Shown here: one piece after another, positions 1-5,309 of the stretch | Position numbering within the stretch: position 1 is the first letter of the stretch | How the letters are laid out: every line of letters begins with the position of its first letter | NCBI GenBank assembly: GCA_003223995.1 | Contig: QHYA01000283.1 | Span: forward strand, 1-5,507 | Reading direction: 5' to 3' | DNA length: 5,507 bases | Source: Acidobacteriota bacterium | GTDB taxonomy: Bacteria; Acidobacteriota; Polarisedimenticolia; QHYA01 | Position numbers and translations under genes: made by a program | Notes under the pieces: model-generated | Database searches by the model: none | Seen by the model: only the letters and a program-made list of their open reading frames with translations | What the model was told of the DNA's origin: nothing

Positions 1-560
1 AAACCTGCTTCGCGAACGATTCTCACGATGCTGTTATTGAACTCCCCGCCCGGATACGCAAACAGCGTTACGGGCACCTCGAGGGCGTCTTCTAGGTCCG
101 CCTTGCACCCAGCGATCTCGCTGGCCGCATCAACGGCCGAGAGGCGGGTCAGGTTCCGTTCCGTGCGCGAGTGACCGCCGATCGTCATGCCCGAGTCCAG
201 GAGTTCCCTCAGATGTTCGAGCGTCATCTTTCTTGGGTCATCCATCCCACTGCGGATGTGGTCGGTCGTCACGAAGAACGTGGCCGTCAGGCCGAGTTTG
301 CGAAGGACAGGAAGGGCGTATTTGTACTGATCCCTCCAGCTGTCGTCGAAGGTCACTCCCACAACTCTCATGGGCTCCTTCCCGGTGAGCTGGATCGTCC
401 GCACAATTTCAACGAGCGGCAAGAAGCTGTAGCCGCGCCGAAGAAGTTCCCGGAGCTGCCTCTCCAGTGCCTCGGGCGAGTGGATGTATTGCCAATGCTC
501 CTCGGAAGCAGGATCGGGAATGGCTTCCCGAGGGCAGATATGATGGTACATCAGTATCAT
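1..560 (-). CDS. Polysaccharide deacetylase (NodB/CE4 family), C-terminus cut by window edge
   Basis: This is a NodB-homology (carbohydrate esterase 4) protein. The family removes N- or O-acetyl groups from glycans such as peptidoglycan, chitin-like chains or exopolysaccharide. I translated 186 codons from ATG at 560. The N-terminal MILMYHH (residues 1-7) is typical of this subgroup. VTFDDSW (69-75) is motif 1, with D72 the expected catalytic base and D73 the expected metal ligand. It is followed by the usual ALPVLRKLGLTATFFV strand-helix-strand (82-97). GGHSRTERNLTRL (128-140) is motif 2, and FAYPGGEFN (167-175) is motif 3. The second His of motif 2 (H-x3-H) is Glu134, and motif 1 has Ser instead of the usual Gly after DD. 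An in-frame stop at 603-605 limits the N-terminus. TTG at 563 is the alternative start, and no strong ribosome binding site is seen. No signal peptide is visible. It lies downstream of the methyltransferase on the same strand. The family call is firm; substrate and activity are unknown. Confidence 0.9.
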   Translation of the reverse strand, partial: MILMYHHICPREAIPDPASEEHWQYIHSPEALERQLRELLRRGYSFLPLVEIVRTIQLTGKEPMRVVGVTFDDSWRDQYKYALPVLRKLGLTATFFVTTDHIRSGMDDPRKMTLEHLRELLDSGMTIGGHSRTERNLTRLSAVDAASEIAGCKADLEDALEVPVTLFAYPGGEFNNSIVRIVREAG

Positions 561-801
561 CAAATCACCCGGCGGCCTCGAGGTGAAGTTCTCCCCCAGC
601 GTTTACGTAAGAGGAAGATACGAGAGCGAGAATGCCCGGAGACCACGGTCTTGCGCGTCGTCCCGCCCGGTTGAGTCTCCGCCTACCGTGCTGGCACTCG
701 CCCCAACGTGAATCTCGACATATGGGATCCTGCCCCTCCGAAGCTCATGCTACCCTAGCATGGCCATCCCGGTCCAGGTCTCCCACAGCACTTACAGCAC
801 T
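561..801. other. Spacer between methyltransferase and deacetylase; no gene seen
   Basis: These 241 bp separate two minus-strand genes. On the minus strand the only ATG-started frames are tiny (about 5 and 21 codons), with no recognisable product. The spacer holds a short perfect hairpin (746-762, listed separately) and a small tandem near-repeat, CAGCACTTA/CAGCACTTC, at about 786-803. No T-tract terminator is visible. The gap is long for an operon, so the deacetylase may have its own promoter, but I cannot point to one. Confidence 0.5.
746..762. repeat. Perfect 7-bp inverted repeat with 3-nt loop
   Basis: CATGCTA (746-752), loop CCC, TAGCATG (756-762). It lies about 40 bp past the methyltransferase stop codon on the minus strand. 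The stem is AT-balanced and no U-tract follows on either strand, so it is a poor intrinsic terminator. It could be a protein-binding palindrome or a chance match. Confidence 0.4.
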
Positions 802-1455
802 TCAAGAAGACCGCCTGTTCGGCTGCTTGCGACGGAGGACCCTGATGTCCCACACTTCCCCCTTATCATTCTTGAGTCTCGTGGAGTTCATCACGGCAAA
901 ATGCCTGTCCAGTCTCCACCAGATGTAAGGAATGTGACGGGCGCGGAACATGGAAACGATCATCACGCCTTTCTCATCCAGGGCGTTCGAATATTCCAGC
1001 AACACGCTCGCGGGTCTCCGGGTATAGTAAAGTGATTCGTTGAAGATGATGACGTCGAACTGGTTGGGAGGCGGCCGCCACTGCTCGAAGTCGGCGACCT
1101 CCAGGATCGCATTTTCGATTCTGAGAGATGATGCCGTGCTGATGGCCTCGGCTGACAGATCGATGCCATGGTAGCGCTTGAAGCCAAATCTGGTCAGCAA
1201 CCTCAGGAGGAGGCCCGTTCCGCAGCCGACATCCAGAATCGAAGGTGAGTCGTTGATGTGCTGGACGTAATCCGCGATGATCATGTTATGGCCGGTGTGA
1301 TCTATGGAACCTAGCGAGTCCCAATGTCCTCTCCTGTACTGTGCCTCCCAGACGTCCTTGGAGAACGGGGTCCCGGAGGCGCGCAGCCGGATCATCAGGG
1401 CTCGATAGAACCTCCTTGGCCATGCTCCTGCCCGCGCTAGCGTCGGTATCTTCAT
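802..1455 (-). CDS. Class I SAM-dependent methyltransferase
   Basis: This is a Rossmann-fold methyltransferase of 217 aa, counted from ATG at 1455. Motif I is SILDVGCGTG (72-81), which binds S-adenosylmethionine. The acidic end of strand 2 is YHGIDLS (95-101), where the Asp should contact the SAM ribose. LEVADFEQW (118-126) is the adenine-side motif. FDVIIFNESLYY (133-144) is strand 4 with the post-motif active-site region. The N-terminal segment has WEAQYRRGHWDSL (36-48), a pattern often seen ahead of motif I in small-molecule or sugar methyltransferases. The start is uncertain. The frame is open to TTG 1488 (just after a stop at 1489-1491) and also has GTG 1482. AGGAGAAG at 1470-1477 lies inside the longer versions and points to ATG 1455, although the spacing (about 14-17 nt) is long. 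It sits divergent from the sugar-nucleotide genes. A role in O-methylating a glycan residue is plausible but is inference from context; the substrate cannot be read from the sequence. Confidence 0.88.
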   Translation of the reverse strand: MKIPTLARAGAWPRRFYRALMIRLRASGTPFSKDVWEAQYRRGHWDSLGSIDHTGHNMIIADYVQHINDSPSILDVGCGTGLLLRLLTRFGFKRYHGIDLSAEAISTASSLRIENAILEVADFEQWRPPPNQFDVIIFNESLYYTRRPASVLLEYSNALDEKGVMIVSMFRARHIPYIWWRLDRHFAVMNSTRLKNDKGEVWDIRVLRRKQPNRRSS

Positions 1456-1521
1456 CAGATTCTTGAAGTCTTCTCCTGCCACCCGCAATCACAGACCCCC
1501 GCCTTCGCACCGCTCTACCAG

Positions 1522-1579
1522 CTCATCTTGCCACTCCTTTATCCCGTATCCCGCCGGCCTTGCAAAGCCTCATCTTGCC
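1522..1579. repeat. Pair of 11-bp direct repeats in the divergent spacer
   Basis: CTCATCTTGCC occurs at 1522-1532 and again at 1569-1579, 47 bp apart (near 4.5 helical turns). The second copy overlaps a GCCGGC palindrome. The function is unknown; the position between divergent genes would suit a regulator site. Confidence 0.4.
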
Positions 1580-1662
1580 GGCACGCCTGAGCCAACGTCC
1601 ATCCTGCAGCCAGTGGAGCGAAAAGGTGCCTGTTCATGCATAATCCGGGTGAATCGTGGCAT

Positions 1663-1666
1663 GGAG
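1663..1666 (+). promoter_or_regulatory. Ribosome binding site fixing the epimerase start
   Basis: GGAG lies 7 nt before ATG 1674. It favours this start over the in-frame GTG at 1656, which would add six residues ahead of MNHSESW and has no such site. Confidence 0.65.
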
Positions 1667-1673
1667 TGTCGAA

Positions 1674-2684
1674 ATGAACCACTCGGAGTCCTGGCGTGCG
1701 CTGGTGACGGGGGGCGCGGGATTCATCGGCTCGCACCTCGTGGAGACGTTGCTTCGAAGAGGTGCCGTTGTGCGCATCCTCGACGATTTCTCCACCGGTA
1801 AGCGAGAGAACCTTGAGAGGGCAGAGGAGTGGGCCGAGGCGGGCAAGGGGGGCTTCGAGCTGATCGAAGGGGACCTCCGGGATCGGGGAGCCTGCCACAG
1901 GGCTGTCGAGGGAGTCGAGCTCGTTTTCCACGAGGCGGCACTCGGCTCCGTTCCTCGGTCCGTGGAGGATCCGCTCACGACGGAGCAGGTGAACGTCGAG
2001 GGGACGCTCAACCTTCTGCTGGCTGCAAGAAATGCGGGCGTCCGTCGCGTCGTCGCCGCCTCGTCCTCGTCCGTTTACGGGGACTCGCCAGTCCTGCCGA
2101 AGACCGAGGAGATGAGGTGCGATCCGCTCTCGCCGTATGCGCTCTCCAAGTACGCCGCGGAGGCCTATTGCCTCCTGTTCTGGCGTCTCTATGGTCTCGA
2201 GTCGGTCGCCTTGCGCTACTTCAACGTCTTCGGGCCCAGACAGGATCCCCACTCGCAGTACGCAGCGGTGATCCCGTGCTTCCTCTCGGCCCTGCTCGAC
2301 GGCCGCCGGCCTGTCGTGTACGGCACGGGGGAGCAGACGCGCGATTTCACCTACGTCGGCAATGTTGTGCAGGCCAATCTCGCGGCCGCGGAGGCCGGTC
2401 CGGAGGTCTGCGGGTTGGCCTTCAACATCGCCTGCGGGGAAAGGACTTCCCTACTGGAGTTGCTAGCGGTCCTGAAGCGTCTCACCGGGCAGGGGGCCGA
2501 TCCGGTCTTCGAGACACACCGTCTCTTTTCCTCGCGCTCCTCGCAGGAGGGCGCGGCACGCGCTTCTGGCCTCTGTCGCGGGAGCGTATGCCGAAACAGT
2601 TCCTCCGGCTGGGAAGCGACAAGAGTCTCCTCCAGGAAGCTCGGGAGCGGTACGCGCCTTTCGTATCCGCATCCCGAACCCTGA
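1674..2684 (+). CDS. NAD-dependent sugar-nucleotide 4-epimerase (extended SDR, WbpP/GalE-like), C-terminus lost
   Basis: This is an extended short-chain dehydrogenase that would interconvert C4 epimers of a UDP-sugar in the cytoplasm. Its layout resembles the UDP-GlcNAc/GlcNAcA 4-epimerase (WbpP-type) branch more than classical GalE. The NAD-binding glycine motif is TGGAGFIGSH (12-21), and D37 in ILDDFSTG suits NAD. GDLRD is at 66-70. The catalytic region is ASSSSVYG (129-136), with the YxxxK pair Y155/K159 in SPYALSKYAAE. The substrate region is RYFNVFGPRQDPHSQYA (181-197), then DFTYVGNVV (224-232) and NIACGERTSL (251-260). Homology ends at about residue 283 (VFETHR). The expected following segment, of the form R-x-GD-x-RHS-x-x-DI and a final helix, is absent. 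Residues 284-336 are a Ser/Arg-rich out-of-frame reading of the next gene. The product is therefore probably misfolded or partial. The family call is secure; the exact substrate is not. Confidence 0.85.
   Translation: MNHSESWRALVTGGAGFIGSHLVETLLRRGAVVRILDDFSTGKRENLERAEEWAEAGKGGFELIEGDLRDRGACHRAVEGVELVFHEAALGSVPRSVEDPLTTEQVNVEGTLNLLLAARNAGVRRVVAASSSSVYGDSPVLPKTEEMRCDPLSPYALSKYAAEAYCLLFWRLYGLESVALRYFNVFGPRQDPHSQYAAVIPCFLSALLDGRRPVVYGTGEQTRDFTYVGNVVQANLAAAEAGPEVCGLAFNIACGERTSLLELLAVLKRLTGQGADPVFETHRLFSSRSSQEGAARASGLCRGSVCRNSSSGWEATRVSSRKLGSGTRLSYPHPEP
2517..2530 (+). other. Probable deletion/fusion junction between epimerase and guanylyltransferase genes
   Basis: Up to about 2522 the sequence reads as epimerase in one frame (ending VFETHR). 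From about 2525 it reads as guanylyltransferase in the -1 frame (LFLALLAGGRGTRFWPL). The epimerase C-terminus, any intergenic sequence and the guanylyltransferase start codon are all missing. A simple one-base frameshift would not remove coding sequence from both sides. It could be a true deletion in the organism or a misassembly; the sequence alone does not decide. Confidence 0.65.
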
Positions 2685-3598
2685 TTGTCGCCGGTGAGCT
2701 CTACACCGGCTTGATCCGGCAGCAGCTTCCCGAGATCCCTCCCGGGAACCTGCTGGTCGAGCCCTCCCCGCGCGACACCGCCCCCGCCGTCGGGTTGGCG
2801 GCTCTGGAAGTGCGCCGCCGCAACCCGCGGGCAGTGCTCGCAGTTTCCCCCAGCGACCACCGCATCGCGGACATGGGGGGATTCCACGAGGCGCTGGCGC
2901 GGGCGACACGACGAGCCTGGCAGGGAGGGCTCGGGACGCTCGGAGTCACTCCGGACCGTCCCGCCACTTCGTTCGGGTACCTGAGCATCTCTTCGGAGAG
3001 CGAATCTGAGGGCTCGCGGCGCGTCAAGGAGTTCGTGGAGAAGCCCGACTCCGCCACCGCCGCGAGGTACCTCGTCGAGGGGAACATTCTCTGGAACGCC
3101 GGCATCTTCATCTTCCGAGTGGACGTCTTCTTCGAAGCGCTGAGCACAGCAGCTCCCCGACTGGCCGAAGGGCTGGAGCGGCTGGAGAGGGCCCGGTCCG
3201 CGGAGGATCCCGGCGCCGTATCCGAGGCCTGGGCAAGCCTGCCCAAGACCTCCATCGACTACGCGCTGATGGAGCGCGCTCCGGACGTCTGGACCGTCAC
3301 GCTGGATGCAGGATGGGACGATGTTGGGAGCTGGGCGTCGGCGGAGAAGTCATTGAGCCGCGACGAGAAAGGAAATGCGGCGACCGCGGGGGAGACGCTC
3401 TTCCTCGACGCTGCCCGCACCACCGTGTTCGCGGCCGGAAGAAGCGGAACGGGGAGGGCGATCGTACTGATAGGCATCGAGGATCTCATCGTCGTGGACA
3501 CCGAGGACGTCCTCCTCGTTTGCCGGCGGGACCGCTGCGAGGAGGTCAAGAAGGCGGTCGAGGAGTTTCGCAACCGGGGAAGGGAAGACCTCCTCTAG
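2522..3598 (+). CDS. manC: Mannose-1-phosphate guanylyltransferase, start codon missing (5' truncated)
   Basis: This is a nucleotidyltransferase that would make GDP-mannose from mannose-1-phosphate and GTP. Numbering from codon 2522, 358 residues remain, about the length of the short monofunctional form without a phosphomannose-isomerase domain. The pyrophosphorylase signature is LAGGRGTRFWPLSR (7-20), with PKQFL at 24-28. VEPSPRDTAPAVGLAA (79-94), SPSDHRIAD (109-117), FGYLSI (151-156), FVEKPD (171-176), WNAGIFIF (191-198), SIDYALME (244-251) and GWDDVGSW (264-271) follow in the normal order. The C-terminus RGREDLL is typical, and the stop is TAG at 3596-3598. No ATG, GTG or TTG lies in frame between the epimerase junction and the signature. 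The first usable start, ATG 2588, would delete the GGRGTR nucleotide-binding loop and probably kill activity. As it stands the gene looks untranslatable in active form, though its body is intact. Upstream in-frame sequence back to about 1829 is only the epimerase read in the wrong frame. Confidence 0.85.
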   Translation, partial: SLFLALLAGGRGTRFWPLSRERMPKQFLRLGSDKSLLQEARERYAPFVSASRTLIVAGELYTGLIRQQLPEIPPGNLLVEPSPRDTAPAVGLAALEVRRRNPRAVLAVSPSDHRIADMGGFHEALARATRRAWQGGLGTLGVTPDRPATSFGYLSISSESESEGSRRVKEFVEKPDSATAARYLVEGNILWNAGIFIFRVDVFFEALSTAAPRLAEGLERLERARSAEDPGAVSEAWASLPKTSIDYALMERAPDVWTVTLDAGWDDVGSWASAEKSLSRDEKGNAATAGETLFLDAARTTVFAAGRSGTGRAIVLIGIEDLIVVDTEDVLLVCRRDRCEEVKKAVEEFRNRGREDLL

Positions 3599-3646
3599 CC
3601 AGTCCGTGGAATGTCAATGCTGCGCGCGTATATTCACCTACTTGAC

Positions 3647-3662
3647 TGGCCTCGGGAGGCCA
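3647..3662. repeat. 6-bp stem, 4-nt loop hairpin
   Basis: TGGCCT (3647-3652), loop CGGG, AGGCCA (3657-3662), about 50 bp after the guanylyltransferase stop. There is no following U-run, so it is not a standard intrinsic terminator. It might shield the transcript end or be chance in GC-rich DNA. Confidence 0.35.
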
Positions 3663-3714
3663 CTCGGGCCGGACGAGAGGCAAGGGTCCATTGGAAGCGG
3701 CTCGTGTCGCAACT

Positions 3715-3722
3715 GGGGAGGG
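3715..3722 (+). promoter_or_regulatory. Ribosome binding site choosing the ligase-like gene start
   Basis: GGGGAGGG sits 3 nt before GTG 3726 (and directly before TTG 3723). The spacing is short, but this is the only purine-rich site near the point where the hydrophobic N-terminus begins. It favours GTG 3726 over GTG 3606. Confidence 0.45.
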
Positions 3723-3725
3723 TTG

Positions 3726-5309
3726 GTGAGACTCCTTCGCAGATTGGATCTGGCTTCGGAGCTCGTGCTGATCCTGCTCGTCGTTGGCACGCCGCTGGCC
3801 TTCGGGTCTGTCCAGGTCTGGGCGACCGACCTGATGAAGACGGGGATCCTGCTGTTCGTTCTGCTTCGCCTGGCCCGCAACCTTCTTGCGCCTGGGGCTG
3901 GGAGCGAGCCGGTGGGGATCAAGGGGACCGGATTGGAAGTCCCCGCTGCGATCTTCGTCGGCCTGGTCCTGCTCCAGGTGATGCCGCTTCCCTCGTCAGT
4001 CATTCGGTTGGTGTCGCCCAAGGCGGATGCGCTTTACCGCCAGACGCTACCAGGCTACCCGGCAACGGAAGACCTGAGGCGTGTTGAGGAACAGCTGGTG
4101 CGCGATACCTCGGCGACTCCCCTGGCAGTGGCAGGAGCGGGCATCGGCGTTCCCCGGCCCCGCGCGATGAGGACACTGTCGATCTATCCCGAGGGCACCT
4201 GGGACAAGCTGTCCCTGCTCTTGACGTACCTGGTGCTTTTCTTCGCAGCCATCGAGTACGCCCGAGAGCCGGTTCGGAGGATCCGGCTGCTGATGGCCGT
4301 GACGATCACGGGGCTAGGAATCGCCGCGTTCGCCCTCCTCCAGCAGATGACCTGGAACGGCAAGATCTACTGGCTTCTCAAGGTGTCCCCACACGTCCGT
4401 GCGTTCGGCCCGTTCGTCGACCGTGATCATTTCACCGGCTACATGGAGCTGGTGCTGCCGGTCACCGTCGGCCTGTTGCTGCTGGTGTGGCGGCAGAGGG
4501 CGGCCCCATCGCGTACGGTACCCCTCGACAGGCCTCCGGAAGCCGGGCTGATCGTCTTTCCGCGTACGGAGTCGAGGCATTCTGACTATCTGGCCGGTTG
4601 GGGGGAGGCGGCCCTGCCGAAGACGGCGGTGACGCTCTGCGCCATGCTGGTCGCTGTCCTGGCCATCATCGCCTCAGGCTCGAGGGGAGGACTGATCGCA
4701 ACCGCGCTGACGTTCACGCTGTTCGCGGGGGCACTCGCTCCGGAGAGAGGGCGCCGCCGCGTCGCTCTGGCAGGAGGCATGGCCGCGGCGTTGTTGGTCT
4801 CGGTGGTAGTCCTCGCCCCGTTCGGTGTCGGCCCGCTCAATGCCGCCTTCACCCGCTTGTTGGACATCGGGACGGAGGCTTCGTTTGCCGGCCGCTGGAT
4901 GACGTGGGGAAGGGTAATGGAACTCATCGCAGACCACCCTCTCATCGGGACAGGGCTCGGAACTTTTCGTGAGGCCTATAGCTCGTACTATCCGCCTGGC
5001 GTCGATGTCGTCTGGGTGCAGGCCCACAATGACTATCTGCAGCTTGTCGCCGAGACGGGCATAGCCGGTGGCCTGCTGCTGATTGGCGGACTGATCGTTT
5101 ACGGGCGAAGGGTTTTCCTGCCCGCCCTGGGTCCCGCCCCGGAGCGCGAGCTGCGTCTGGGCATCGCGATGGCTCTCACTTCAATCGGGCTCCACTCCTT
5201 CGTTGATTTCAACCTTCAGATCCCATCGAACGGGATGCTCACTGTATTGCTGGGCGGCGTCTTGGCGGCCACTGTGCTTCCGGGAGGCGGGCCGACAAAG
5301 GGGGCATGA
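3726..5309 (+). CDS. O-antigen ligase/polymerase family membrane protein (Wzy_C/WaaL-like)
   Basis: This is an inner-membrane protein of 527 aa from GTG 3726, with about 12 hydrophobic segments (roughly 11-29, 35-52, 72-87, 160-176, 187-206, 237-254, 301-317, 320-337, 346-365, 444-459, 476-492 and 502-517). Family marks are GPFVDRDHFTGYMELVLP (228-245), GSRGG (318-322), and the Wzy_C block: AGRWMTWGRVMELIADHPLIGTGLGTF (388-414), then a polar stretch and AHNDYLQLVAETGIAGG (433-449). The stretch between those last two blocks is probably the large periplasmic loop. Members either polymerise undecaprenyl-linked repeat units (Wzy) or ligate glycan to an acceptor (WaaL); sequence alone does not separate the two. 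Two other long polar stretches occur at about 89-158 and 256-300. The longer start at GTG 3606 adds 40 non-membrane residues and is unlikely. The stop overlaps the start of the next gene by ATGA (5306-5309), so the two are probably translationally coupled. Confidence 0.88.
   Translation: MRLLRRLDLASELVLILLVVGTPLAFGSVQVWATDLMKTGILLFVLLRLARNLLAPGAGSEPVGIKGTGLEVPAAIFVGLVLLQVMPLPSSVIRLVSPKADALYRQTLPGYPATEDLRRVEEQLVRDTSATPLAVAGAGIGVPRPRAMRTLSIYPEGTWDKLSLLLTYLVLFFAAIEYAREPVRRIRLLMAVTITGLGIAAFALLQQMTWNGKIYWLLKVSPHVRAFGPFVDRDHFTGYMELVLPVTVGLLLLVWRQRAAPSRTVPLDRPPEAGLIVFPRTESRHSDYLAGWGEAALPKTAVTLCAMLVAVLAIIASGSRGGLIATALTFTLFAGALAPERGRRRVALAGGMAAALLVSVVVLAPFGVGPLNAAFTRLLDIGTEASFAGRWMTWGRVMELIADHPLIGTGLGTFREAYSSYYPPGVDVVWVQAHNDYLQLVAETGIAGGLLLIGGLIVYGRRVFLPALGPAPERELRLGIAMALTSIGLHSFVDFNLQIPSNGMLTVLLGGVLAATVLPGGGPTKGA

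Larger units (their letters stand above)
1489..1673. promoter_or_regulatory. Divergent intergenic region, likely holding promoters for both directions
   Basis: This spacer lies between the minus-strand methyltransferase and the plus-strand epimerase, so promoters for both are expected here. A -10-like CATAAT lies at 1639-1644, 29 bp before the epimerase ATG, but I find no good -35 partner (TGGAGC at 1614-1619 is weak). The spacer also has an exact 11-bp direct repeat, CTCATCTTGCC, at 1522-1532 and 1569-1579, and two GCCGGC palindromes at 1553-1558 and 1577-1582. The location is well supported; individual elements are not. Confidence 0.4.
3599..3725 (+). other. Spacer between guanylyltransferase and ligase-like gene, with possible hairpins
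   Basis: This 127-bp stretch could encode a 40-residue extension of the next protein from GTG 3606. That extension (Cys, Gly and Arg rich, not hydrophobic) does not look like part of the membrane protein. It contains a compact hairpin, TGGCCT-CGGG-AGGCCA (3647-3662), and a wider inverted pair, GCCAGTC (3598-3604) with GACTGGC (3644-3650), that would compete with it. A TATATT at 3629-3634 resembles a -10 box but has no clear -35. No T-tract terminator is seen. Confidence 0.35.

Noticed and set aside
171..674. 167-codon plus-strand open frame at the left end
   Set aside because: It is antisense to the NodB deacetylase, whose motifs TFDD and FAYPGG are clear on the minus strand.
1631..1650. CATAAT as a confident -10 promoter of the epimerase
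   Set aside because: There is no matching -35 element at proper spacing; kept only as a weak possibility in the spacer entry.
1539..2252. 237-codon minus-strand open frame opposite the epimerase
   Set aside because: GC-rich shadow frame antisense to a clear SDR epimerase; no recognisable domain.
1829..2521. Long open frame upstream of and continuous with the guanylyltransferase, as if it had a large N-terminal domain
   Set aside because: It is the epimerase gene read in another frame; the translation is Arg/Gly/Ala-rich low-complexity sequence with no family motif, while the overlapping frame holds all the epimerase motifs.
2588..3598. Guanylyltransferase starting at ATG 2588
   Set aside because: It would discard the GGRGTRFWPLSR nucleotide-binding signature that is present just upstream in the same frame, so it is not the native start, although an automated caller might choose it.
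3606..3725. N-terminal 40-residue extension of the ligase-like protein from GTG 3606
   Set aside because: It is non-hydrophobic and Cys/Gly/Arg-rich with no good ribosome binding site; the GGGGAGGG site and hydrophobic N-terminus support GTG 3726.
4598..4972. Plus-strand 124-codon frame inside the ligase-like gene
   Set aside because: It is a shadow of the membrane-protein gene; the Arg/Gly/His-rich translation is typical of a wrong frame.
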